Below are positions 52,534-60,900 of a stretch of DNA of 64,000 nucleotides, piece by piece (position 1 is the stretch's first letter; the number at the start of each line of letters is the position of its first letter). This DNA comes from UBA1783 sp033808805 (lineage in GTDB: Bacteria; Bacillota_I; Bacilli_A; Erysipelotrichales; Erysipelotrichaceae): contig JAPXMY010000004.1 of NCBI GenBank assembly GCA_033808805.1, positions 62,001 through 126,000 on the forward strand, written 5' to 3'. Under the pieces are notes generated by a model. That model ran no database searches, was not told the origin of the DNA, and saw only the letters and a program-made list of their open reading frames with translations. The position numbers and the translations under genes are program-made.

Positions 52534-53307
52534 ATGGATGTAAAAGCGGTTATCCTTGATGTTGATTCAACATTGACAGCAGGAATAAATAAGCCAGTAG
52601 TTGAAAGTGCCATTAAAGCCTGTCGATTGCTGCAGGAAAAGGGAATAAAAGTAATTATCGCCAGTGGACGGCCACATTATGGCATTCCTTCTATTGAAGG
52701 AAAGATCTTTCCAGATTACTATATTGCCTGTAATGGTCATATCTTTGCTGATAAAAATCTAAACGTATTAGATGCTAAGTATATAGAACGTGATTTATTT
52801 ACCAGAATAAACAGCTTTTGTCTGGGAAAAAATATCGGTATATTCTGGAAGTTTGTCGATGGTTGCTATGTCTATGTTTATACAAAGAAGATGGATCAGA
52901 TATTGAGCTCGTTAAAAATGAATTCTACCGACAAGCACCCTGATGAAAAAGCCTTACCAGTAGCTGGAGCTTTAGTAGGAACTAAGCAAGAGATGGAGAT
53001 GGTAAGAAATGAATTTGAAGAAGAGATGGATGTTATTGATGGTGGGTTTATTCTGTTTGATTTAGACCAGAAAGGTATCAGCAAGAAAACGGGAATGGAA
53101 ATGCTGGAAAAGGTTACTGGAATTACAGCGCAGCAGTGTGTAGCCTTCGGTGACAGTGATAACGATTTGAAGATGATTGAATATGCTGGACTTGGAATCG
53201 CTATGGGAAATGGTTATGATACAGTGAAGTCTATAGCTGACTATATAACTGATACAGCCCAGAATGATGGAATAATGAAAGCGCTAATAAAATTTAAAAT
53301 ATTATAA
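52534..53307 (+). CDS. HAD superfamily (Cof-type) phosphatase
   Basis: A 257-residue cytoplasmic hydrolase of the Cof/HAD-IIB type. Motif I is DVDSTLT (nucleophile D9, D11; Ser in place of the usual Gly), motif II is IASGRPHYG, and motifs III/IV are the lysine in KGISKKTGM with FGDSDNDLKMIEYAG. A cap domain lies at about 85–180. Likely substrates are sugar phosphates or FMN-like compounds, not determinable here. ATG 52534 follows GGAGAG at the end of the lipoprotein gene. Confidence 0.87.
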   Translation: MDVKAVILDVDSTLTAGINKPVVESAIKACRLLQEKGIKVIIASGRPHYGIPSIEGKIFPDYYIACNGHIFADKNLNVLDAKYIERDLFTRINSFCLGKNIGIFWKFVDGCYVYVYTKKMDQILSSLKMNSTDKHPDEKALPVAGALVGTKQEMEMVRNEFEEEMDVIDGGFILFDLDQKGISKKTGMEMLEKVTGITAQQCVAFGDSDNDLKMIEYAGLGIAMGNGYDTVKSIADYITDTAQNDGIMKALIKFKIL

Positions 53308-53358
53308 AAAAGGTAATTTTTTATGTTAAAATCAATATGTTGTTTGGAGGTGAAATCT

Positions 53359-54849
53359 ATGACTAAGATAGCTTTTGACAGTGAAAAATACATCAAAATG
53401 CAATCAGCAAAAATAATGGAGCGAGTAAATCGTTTTGACAACAAACTGTATTTAGAGTTTGGAGGAAAGCTATTTGATGATGGACATGCTTCAAGGGTCT
53501 TGCCTGGTTTTCCAAAGGATTTAAAGATTCAGATGTTATCTTCATTAAAAGATAAAATTGAAATAATTATCGTAATTAATGCTCATGACATTGAAAGGAA
53601 CAAAAAAAGAGGTGATTTAAATATTACCTACGACCAGGAAGTTCTTAGAATGATTGATGCTTTCAGAGGCGTTGGTTTGCTGGCTGGTTCGGTAGTAATC
53701 ACTCAATATGTTTCACTGCCGGTTGTAGATAACTTCAAAAGACTTTTGGAAAGAATGGATATAAAGGTTTATCTGCATTACTTTATTGAAGGCTATCCAA
53801 ATGATGTTGACCTGATTGTCTCAGAAGAGGGCTATGGGAAAAACGATTATATTCAGACCGAAAAACCGCTGGTAGTAGTTACCGGTCCAGGTCCTGGATC
53901 TGGTAAAATGGCTGTCTGCTTAAGTCAGCTTTATTATGAGCGAGTTCGTGGTATTACTGCTGGGTATGCTAAATTTGAAACTTTTCCAATTTTCAATTTA
54001 CCTTTATCTCATCCTGTTCATTTAGCCTATGAAGCAGCGACAATCGATTTGGATGATGTAAATATGATTGACCCTTATCATCTGGAAAAATATGGAGTCA
54101 TGGCCACCAACTACAATCGTGATGTAGAAATCTTTCCTGTCTTATCGCGAATCTTAAAACAGATTACCAATGAGGACGTCTACAATTCTCCTACTGATAT
54201 GGGAGTAAATATGATTGGCTTCTGTATCACTGATGAAGAAGTAGCTAAGAAGGCCGCTAATGATGAAATCATTAGAAGATATTATAGAGCAATGGTCGAC
54301 TTTAGAAATGGCTATATTGAAGAAAATGTCTTGAATAAAATGCAGGCCATTATGAATAAAGCCGGTGTCAGTATCAGTGATAGAAAAACAGTGGCAACAG
54401 CTTTGGCTAAAGCAGAGGAGACAGATGGTCCAGCAGTAGCTATTGAACTGCCAGATGGAGTTATTGTTACAGGGAAAAATTCCTCACTGCTAGGAGCAGC
54501 CAGCGCAGCAATACTGAATGCCTTAAAGCATATCTGTAACATCAATGATGATACGATGCTGCTTTCTCCCAATATCATTGAACCTGTTCAACATTTAAAG
54601 GTTGACTATCTGGGTAACAACAATCCGAGGTTGCATGTTGATGAGGTGCTGATAGCTTTAACTATCAGCGCTCAGATGAATCCTGCTGCCTATCAGGCCA
54701 TACACGCCTTGCCGAAATTAAAAGACAGTCAACTTCATTCAACGGTGATTCTGGCGGCAGTAGATATCAATACCCTGAGAAAGCTGGGGATGATGGTTAC
54801 CTGTGAGCCAAAATATCAGACCAAAAAGCTTTATCGTCCTGGCAAGTAA
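53359..54849 (+). CDS. DUF1846 family protein
   Basis: A 496-residue protein of the DUF1846 family. The N-terminal segment KIAFDSEKYIKMQSAKIMER, VVVTGPGPGSGKMAVCLSQL (near 170, P-loop-like) and MGVNMIGFCI are typical, as is the C-terminal PAAYQAIHALPKL. A structure of a pneumococcal member is known, but its function is not; an ATP-dependent enzyme is suspected from the glycine-rich loop. ATG 53359 has a GGAGGTG site; the frame is open upstream without one. It ends the inserted block before the rplK promoter. Confidence 0.9.
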   Translation: MTKIAFDSEKYIKMQSAKIMERVNRFDNKLYLEFGGKLFDDGHASRVLPGFPKDLKIQMLSSLKDKIEIIIVINAHDIERNKKRGDLNITYDQEVLRMIDAFRGVGLLAGSVVITQYVSLPVVDNFKRLLERMDIKVYLHYFIEGYPNDVDLIVSEEGYGKNDYIQTEKPLVVVTGPGPGSGKMAVCLSQLYYERVRGITAGYAKFETFPIFNLPLSHPVHLAYEAATIDLDDVNMIDPYHLEKYGVMATNYNRDVEIFPVLSRILKQITNEDVYNSPTDMGVNMIGFCITDEEVAKKAANDEIIRRYYRAMVDFRNGYIEENVLNKMQAIMNKAGVSISDRKTVATALAKAEETDGPAVAIELPDGVIVTGKNSSLLGAASAAILNALKHICNINDDTMLLSPNIIEPVQHLKVDYLGNNNPRLHVDEVLIALTISAQMNPAAYQAIHALPKLKDSQLHSTVILAAVDINTLRKLGMMVTCEPKYQTKKLYRPGK

Positions 54850-54875
54850 AAACGGATTAAATAAGTAAAAATAGA

Positions 54876-54937
54876 TTGACAACACTCCTCAATTAATGTA
54901 GTATTATTATGCTCGCATTTTTTGCGGAGTGTTTTTT
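54876..54937 (+). promoter_or_regulatory. rplK promoter nested within a terminator hairpin
   Basis: TTGACA (54876–54881), a 17-base spacer and TAGTAT (54899–54904) form the rplK promoter. The -35 box abuts AACACTCC (54881–54888), which is exactly complementary to GGAGTGTT (54926–54933), followed by a T run. Transcripts from upstream would contain both arms and terminate, while transcripts starting near 54911 lack the first arm and can continue. A smaller hairpin (CTC-GC with GC-GGAG) remains for them. Confidence 0.55.
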
Positions 54938-54966
54938 GTGGAAGAAGGGCAACCCTTCGTACCACA
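54937..54966 (+). promoter_or_regulatory. Leader hairpin of the rplK–rplA operon
   Basis: TGTGG (54937–54941) pairs with CCACA (54962–54966), and GAAGGG (54944–54949) with CCCTTC (54953–54958), with a small internal loop between. It lies 32 bases before the rplK ATG. It may be the site where L1 controls its own operon; this is inferred from position only. Confidence 0.45.
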
Positions 54967-54998
54967 CATAAATTTATAAAAAGAAAGGAAAAAAGTTT

Positions 54999-55415
54999 AT
55001 GAAGAGAGTTGCAAAAGTATGTAAGCTTCAATTCCCAGCGGGTGGAGCAAGACCTGGTCCAGCGCTAGCAAGTGCTGGTATCAACATGCCTCAATTCTGT
55101 CAGGCCTTTAACGATGCTACTAAAGACAGAAGCGGGGACTTAGTACCTGTAATTATTACAGCGTATGAAGACAAGTCATTTGACTTTGTCTTAAAAACAA
55201 CTCCAGCAGCACACATGTTAAAGAAAGCCGCAGGCATCACTAAAGCTTCAGGCACACCTAAGACTGTTAAAGCTGGAAAAATTACAGTTGATCAATTAAA
55301 AGAAATCGCAGAATACAAAATGCCAGATTTAAATGCGAATGATGTTGAAGCAGCAATGAGAATTGTTGCTGGAACAGCAAAAAATATGGGCATTAAGATT
55401 GAAGGATGGGATTAA
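54999..55415 (+). CDS. rplK: 50S ribosomal protein L11
   Basis: A 138-residue ribosomal protein. The N-terminal domain contains FPAGGARPGPALASAGINM, and the C-terminal RNA-binding domain contains IAEYKMPDLNANDVEAAMRI and a final GTAKNMGI. L11 binds the GTPase centre of 23S rRNA. ATG 54999 follows AAAGGA. The rplA gene starts four bases after the stop. Confidence 0.96.
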   Translation: MKRVAKVCKLQFPAGGARPGPALASAGINMPQFCQAFNDATKDRSGDLVPVIITAYEDKSFDFVLKTTPAAHMLKKAAGITKASGTPKTVKAGKITVDQLKEIAEYKMPDLNANDVEAAMRIVAGTAKNMGIKIEGWD

Positions 55416-55418
55416 GCT

Positions 55419-56105
55419 ATGGCAAGACGCAGTAAAAATTACCAGGCGGCAGCTAAACTTATCGAAAAGGATAAGGCTTATCCAGTCGCAGAAGCAATTG
55501 ATTTAGTTAAGAAAGTTTCTTATGCTAAATTTGATGCTACAGTCGAATTAGTATTCAGATTAAATGTTGACCCACGTCATGCTGATCAACAATTACGTGG
55601 AGCAATTGTTTTACCAAATGGAACCGGTAAATCACAAAAAGTATTAGTTATCACTCAGGGACCTAAAGAGCAGGAAGCAAAAGATGCTGGTGCCGATATC
55701 GTGGGTGGTAAGGAAATTTTAGAAGACATCAAAAAAGGTTGGTTTGACTTTGACGTTATTGTAGCTACTCCTGATATGATGGGTGAATTGGGAAAACTAG
55801 GAAGAATCTTAGGACCTAAAGGCTTAATGCCAAACCCTAAAACTGGAACAGTAACAATGAACGTAGCAGCAGCAATCGAAGAAATCAAGAAAGGTAAAGT
55901 TACCTACCGTACTGATAAAGAGGGTAATGTAGCAGTTATCTTGGGGAAAACTTCGTTTGATACTGATAAACTGGTTGAAAACTACAAAACTATTTATGAT
56001 GTAATCTTAAAAGCTAGACCTGCAGCTGTAAAAGGTACATATATGAAAAACGTTACTGTTTGTGCATCTATGTCACCATCAGTCAAGGTTGACCATCTTG
56101 TATAA
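55419..56105 (+). CDS. rplA: 50S ribosomal protein L1
   Basis: A 228-residue ribosomal protein of normal length. KFDATVELVFRLNVDPRHADQ lies near residue 45, LGRILGPKGLMPNPKTGTVT near 127, and the closing part contains KGTYMKNVTVCASMSP. L1 binds 23S rRNA at the E-site stalk and, in bacteria, often represses its own operon. It is followed by the L10 leader. Confidence 0.96.
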   Translation: MARRSKNYQAAAKLIEKDKAYPVAEAIDLVKKVSYAKFDATVELVFRLNVDPRHADQQLRGAIVLPNGTGKSQKVLVITQGPKEQEAKDAGADIVGGKEILEDIKKGWFDFDVIVATPDMMGELGKLGRILGPKGLMPNPKTGTVTMNVAAAIEEIKKGKVTYRTDKEGNVAVILGKTSFDTDKLVENYKTIYDVILKARPAAVKGTYMKNVTVCASMSPSVKVDHLV

Positions 56106-56137
56106 TCAAGATAATTAAAATTTATTGTAAACAATAT

Positions 56138-56226
56138 ACCATAGACAGCAACGACCGAAAAGGTTTAAGAATGTTGCCGAGGTAAAGTTGATAAGAAAAC
56201 TTTGGCCTGTTTTGTCTTTGGAGAAA
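56138..56226 (+). promoter_or_regulatory. L10 ribosomal protein leader
   Basis: The segment holds the marks of the Firmicutes L10 leader: an outer stem formed by CCATAGACAG (from 56139) and the later CTGTTTTGTCTTTGG, and the internal TTGCCGAGGT element (56174–56183). This RNA binds L10(L12)4 and lets it repress rplJ–rplL. A T-rich tract follows before the ribosome binding site of rplJ. Confidence 0.8.
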
Positions 56227-56287
56227 ATAGGCTTTCATTTTTATAAAGGTATATTGAACAAAAAAACTTAAAGAAAGGAAGAACATT

Positions 56288-56800
56288 ATGAACCAACAAA
56301 TACTAGAACAAAAGAAGCAGTTGGTAAATGAAATCGCTGAAAAGATGGATAATGCTGCTTCAACTGTAATTGTTGAGTACTGTGGCTTAAAGGTGAAGGA
56401 AGTAACTGAATTGCGCAGACTGTTGCGTGAAGAAGAATGTGAATTCATCGTTTACAAAAACACCATGGTTCAACGTGCTTCTGAAAAATTAGGTTATGAC
56501 TCACTGTTGGAATCATTAACTGGTCCTAACGCTGTAGCACTATCATCTGATTCTGTTGCTCCAGCAAGAGTCCTATACAAATTTGCAAAGAAGCATGAAA
56601 AATTAGTAATTAAAGCTGGTATCGTAGACAAAAAAGTTGTTAATGCCCAAGAGTTGAAAGAATTATCAAAGCTTCCAAACAAAGATGGCATGATCTCAAT
56701 GCTGCTTGGATGTTTACAAAGCCCAATCCGTTCATTTGCTGCTACAGTTAAAGCTATAGCTGACAAGAATAATCCAGCAACTGAACCTGCTGCCGAATAA
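56288..56800 (+). CDS. rplJ: 50S ribosomal protein L10
   Basis: A 170-residue ribosomal protein. The N-terminal RNA-binding domain has STVIVEYCGLKVKEVTELRR and YKNTMVQRA, and the C-terminal helix that holds L12 dimers starts after the Leu-rich SMLLGCLQSPIRSF. It forms the base of the ribosomal stalk. ATG 56288 follows AAAGGAAGA. It is controlled by the leader just upstream. Confidence 0.96.
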   Translation: MNQQILEQKKQLVNEIAEKMDNAASTVIVEYCGLKVKEVTELRRLLREEECEFIVYKNTMVQRASEKLGYDSLLESLTGPNAVALSSDSVAPARVLYKFAKKHEKLVIKAGIVDKKVVNAQELKELSKLPNKDGMISMLLGCLQSPIRSFAATVKAIADKNNPATEPAAE

Positions 56801-56819
56801 TTAGATGGAGGAAATAAAA

Positions 56820-57203
56820 ATGGCAAAATTAACAAATGAAGAAATCATCGCATCTCTTAAAGAGATGACAATTTTAGAACTAAACGATTTAGTGAAAGCT
56901 ATCGAAACAGAATTTGGCGTAACCGCTGCAGTAGTACAGGCTCCTGTACAGGAACAAGAACCACAAGAACCAAAAGGACCAACTGAAGTTACAGTTATGT
57001 TAAAAGAAGTAGGCCAAACTAAGATCGCTGTTATCAAGGCTGTTAAAGAAGCTACTGGTATCGACTTAATGAGTGCTAAGAAAATCGTTGACGCATGTAC
57101 ACCTGATTCACCATCAGTAATCAAAGAAAACGTTAAGATTGAAGAAGCAGACACTATTAAGGAAGCTATTTTAGCAGCAGGCGCTGTTGTAGAATACAAA
57201 TAA
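56820..57203 (+). CDS. rplL: 50S ribosomal protein L7/L12
   Basis: A 127-residue stalk protein. The N-terminal dimer domain (MAKLTNEEIIASLKEMTILE) is followed by a Gln/Glu/Pro-rich hinge (about 44–58) and the C-terminal factor-binding domain (TEVTVMLKEVGQTKIAVIKA). The usual GLGLKEAKDLV helix is altered to GIDLMSAKKIV, and the following loop is longer than usual. ATG 56820 follows GGAGG; an earlier ATG at 56805 lacks a site. A terminator follows. Confidence 0.95.
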   Translation: MAKLTNEEIIASLKEMTILELNDLVKAIETEFGVTAAVVQAPVQEQEPQEPKGPTEVTVMLKEVGQTKIAVIKAVKEATGIDLMSAKKIVDACTPDSPSVIKENVKIEEADTIKEAILAAGAVVEYK

Positions 57204-57225
57204 GTCTAAACAACAAATCTATGAC

Positions 57226-57265
57226 AAGGCCGAGTTATTGTAAATTAATTCGGCCTCGTTTTATC
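57226..57265 (+). terminator. Terminator after rplL
   Basis: AGGCCGA (57227–57233) pairs with TCGGCCT (57250–57256), followed by CGTTTT. Confidence 0.75.
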
Positions 57266-57281
57266 AAATGGAGGATAATGG

Positions 57282-57875
57282 ATGAGCTATTATTTTACCA
57301 ATGAGACAGACAAAACATCAAACCGAAAGAAAATTGACTTTCGGTTTTCGGGCGTTTTAAGGACCTTTATTTCTGGTGATGGAGTTTTCTCGAAAAGCAC
57401 TTTGGACTTTGGTTCTAGAGTATTATTGGAAACTTTACTGGATGAAGGTATTGAAGGACATGTTGTTGATATGGGTTGTGGCCTTGGCTACATCGGCATT
57501 CTATTAAAAGAATATAAACCGGATATTACATTAACGATGGTTGATGTAAATCTGACCGCTGTAGAATTGGCTAAAGAAAATAGCGCATTGTATCGTCAGA
57601 AAAATGAAGTAATCTGTTCTGATGGTTTTGAAAACATTACCAAAAGTTTTGATGTAATAGTTTGCAATCCACCAATCAGAGCGGGAAAGAAAGTGATTTA
57701 TAAAATATTTTCCGCTGGATATGACCACTTGAATGAAGGTGGGATTATGTATCTGGTAATTAAAAGAAAACAAGGTGCTGAAAGTGCCATCAGATATCTA
57801 GAGTCCATAAACTTTACGGTAGAAGTAATCAATAAGGCAGGCGGATACTGGGTGATTAAAGCATCTAAAAGATGA
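57282..57875 (+). CDS. Class I SAM methyltransferase, RsmC/YbxB-like
   Basis: A 197-residue methyltransferase at the position of ybxB in Bacillus. A short N-terminal part (FRFSGVLRTFISGDGVFSK) precedes the SAM motif VVDMGCGLGYIGI near 63 and the catalytic CNPPIRAGKK near residue 128 (NPPxR, typical of RsmC-type rRNA guanine N2-methyltransferases). The target has not been shown. ATG 57282 follows GGAGG. It lies between rplL and the rpoB promoter. Confidence 0.88.
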   Translation: MSYYFTNETDKTSNRKKIDFRFSGVLRTFISGDGVFSKSTLDFGSRVLLETLLDEGIEGHVVDMGCGLGYIGILLKEYKPDITLTMVDVNLTAVELAKENSALYRQKNEVICSDGFENITKSFDVIVCNPPIRAGKKVIYKIFSAGYDHLNEGGIMYLVIKRKQGAESAIRYLESINFTVEVINKAGGYWVIKASKR

Positions 57876-57886
57876 TTAAAAAGAAG

Positions 57887-57915
57887 TTGACAATTTTTCA
57901 GTATATTGTTATTAT
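57887..57915 (+). promoter_or_regulatory. Promoter of rpoB–rpoC
   Basis: TTGACA (57887–57892), a 17-base spacer and TATTAT (57910–57915) form a good sigma-A promoter, giving a leader of about 70 bases. Confidence 0.7.
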
Positions 57916-57942
57916 ATATAATTGCATAATAGTATATTAAAA

Positions 57943-57968
57943 TGGGTAAGAATCGTGTTTTTTACCCA
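57943..57968 (+). repeat. Hairpin in the rpoB leader
   Basis: TGGGTAA (57943–57949) pairs with TTACCCA (57962–57968). It lies just before the AAGGAAGGGG ribosome binding site and could affect translation of rpoB. Confidence 0.4.
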
Positions 57969-57991
57969 ATATTAAGGAAGGGGACGTAATA

Positions 57992-60900
57992 ATGAGCAAA
58001 AAGCCATATCGTGAAATCATGCGTGGTAAAGCAGTCCGTAGAGACTATTCTAAAGTAAGTGGAACCCTGGAACTACCTAATCTCGTAGAAATTCAAACCG
58101 AATCTTACAGATGGTTTGAAGAAGAAGGCATCCGTGAAGTATTTGAGGAAATTTATCCAATTCAAAATGCTAATGGCAATATCAATCTTGAATTTTTAAG
58201 TTATAAGTTTGGCGAGCCAAAAAATGATATTAATAAATGTAAAGCGGGAGAGTTGACATATTCAGCTCCTTTAATTGCGTCTATGAGACTTACAATCATC
58301 GATGAACAAGGTGAGGTAATTCAAAGAGATGTTGAAGAAGTATTCTTAGGAGACTTTCCAAAACTGACTCCAACCGGAACATTTATTATCAATGGGGCAG
58401 AAAGAGTTATCGTTTCTCAAATCGTAAGAAGCCCAGGTGCTTATTTTGCGACAGCTATTGAAGATAGAACAAACAAGGACCTTTATACCGGTGAATTGAT
58501 TCCATCAAGAGGAACCTGGTTGGAATTTATGACGGATTCTAAGAAAGTTAATCTTGGCCGTATTGTCAATATGAGCGTTGATAGAAAACGTAAGATTTTA
58601 TCAACAGCTTTATTCAAGGCAATTGGCTTATCTTTGAATTTGGAAAAGGGTGATGATGCCTATGATTCTAATGAAATCAAAAAATTCTTGGCCGCAATTG
58701 ATTTGCCGGTTTTTGAAGAAATTGAATCTGATATTGAGCAACAGGAATTTTTGAATATTTATCTGCTGTTATATGCCGGTGTTTTTGGTAATTATGAAGA
58801 AATAAGAAATACATTGATGGCTGACAGTAGAATCAAGACAACCGATGAATCATTGAAGGCAATCTATGAAAATCAGAGATCAGATGATATCCATACTGTT
58901 GAAGGTGCAAAATCTTTAATGAATGCCAAGTTTTTTGATTCTAGAAGGTATGATTTAAATAAAGCTGGACGTTATAAAACTAATTTGAAACTGGGTGCTT
59001 ATGCTCGTTGTAAAAATAAATATCTGGCTGAAGATTTAAAAGATGAAAACGGCAAAGTTGTCGTTAAAAAGGATGTATTGATTGATACCAAGGAATTATT
59101 GGCGACTATTGAGAACACCTTGAACAAAGGTCTAAATATGGTTGCCTATCCTCAAAGATATGAGTTCTCTCATCCGGATGCAGTTATCGTACCTGTAAGC
59201 TATGGGAAAGCATTAGCGGGCAGAATTGCCGCTAAAAACATTGATATGGGTAACAGAGTAATTGAAGTTGGAACGGTATTAATAGCTGAAGATATTACAG
59301 AGTTAGTTAAAAGTGATATCGAAATGATTTCTGTCTATGGTGGAATCATTGCTCAGGAAGTCAGATTAAACAGTAAAAATGTTGCGGCAGTATTGAACTA
59401 TGGCGGAAGGTTATATTGTTATGGCCGTCTAGTGGAAAATGGCAAGGATGTTTTCCATAATGATGAGCTGGTTGTTGACAGATATATTCCAGATACCGAA
59501 CAACCAATCCTAGATAATGAAGCAAGGACTTTTGTTTATGACAGTGTAAATAATGGGGCAGAATATTCACTATATCTAGTTGGATCTGCTAACCAGGTTA
59601 TCTACGTAAAAAGAACTGCTGAATCTGATGAAGTTATTAAGGTTGTAGGTAATGATCCATTGACCAGAAAGAAAACAATCATCATTTCTGATATGTATGC
59701 TCAGTATTCATACCTGTTAAATAGAACTGAAGATATTGGCAGTGATGATGACATTGACCATTTAGGTAATAGAAGAATAAGAACTGTTGGTGAACTTATC
59801 CAGAACCAGTACCGTATTGGTTTTTCAAGAATGGAGAAAAACATCAAAGAAAGAATGTCTATTTCTGATATCAGCACAATTACCGCTAAAAACCTGACGA
59901 ATATTAGAAGTTTACAGGCGGCAGTTAAAGAATTCTTCTCATCTTCTCAATTATCACAGTTTATGGACCAGGAAAATCCATTGGCTGAACTGACAAACAA
60001 GCGTCGTATTTCAGCTTTAGGACCTGGTGGACTGACTAGAGAAAGAGCAGGTTTTGAGGTTCGTGACGTTCACAATACACATTATGGAAGAATCTGTCCT
60101 ATTGAAACACCAGAAGGACCAAACATTGGTCTGATAAACTATCTGACTTCATATGCGAAAGTTAATGAATATGGCTTTATTGAAACACCATATCGTAAGG
60201 TAGATAGAAAAAGCTTCAAGGTCTTGGATGACCAGGTAGTTTATCTGTCTGCTGATAAAGAAATGGATTACGTTATCGCTCAGGCTAACGAGGTTAAAGA
60301 GGGATATTTAACTGAAGGACCATGTGTCTGTCGTTATCAGAGTGAAACAGTCATGATGGATAGAAGTGAAGTTGAATTGGTTGACGTTTCACCTAAACAG
60401 ATTATCTCAGTAGCAGCTGCCTGTATTCCATTTTTGGAAAACGATGACTGTACCCGTGCTCTGATGGGCGCAAATATGCAAAGACAGGCAGTTCCTTTAA
60501 TCAAGCCTCATTCTCCAGCTGTTGGAACAGGTATGGAGCATAAGATTGCTCATGATGCCGGCAGTGCGGTAATTGCGGAAAGAAGTGGTGTGGTTAGTTA
60601 TGTTGACGCTACCAAGATTGTTGTTCAAACTGATCAGGGAGCCGATACATATGACTTGATTAAATTCCGCAGATCAAATACTGGAACATGTATTAATCAG
60701 ACTCCAATTGTTAAATTGGGAGAAATTGTCCAGGCTGATGATATTATCGCTGATGGACCAAGTATGGAAAAGGGCGAATTGGCATTAGGTCAAAACGTAA
60801 AAATCGCTTTCATGACCTGGAATGGTTACAACTATGAAGATGCGATTATCATGTCGGAAAGTCTCGTTAAAAATGATATTTTCACTTCAATTCATATTGA

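Noticed and set aside
56801..57199. Open frame opposite rplL
   Set aside because: rplL is certain on the plus strand; the reverse frame is its shadow and has no matching family.
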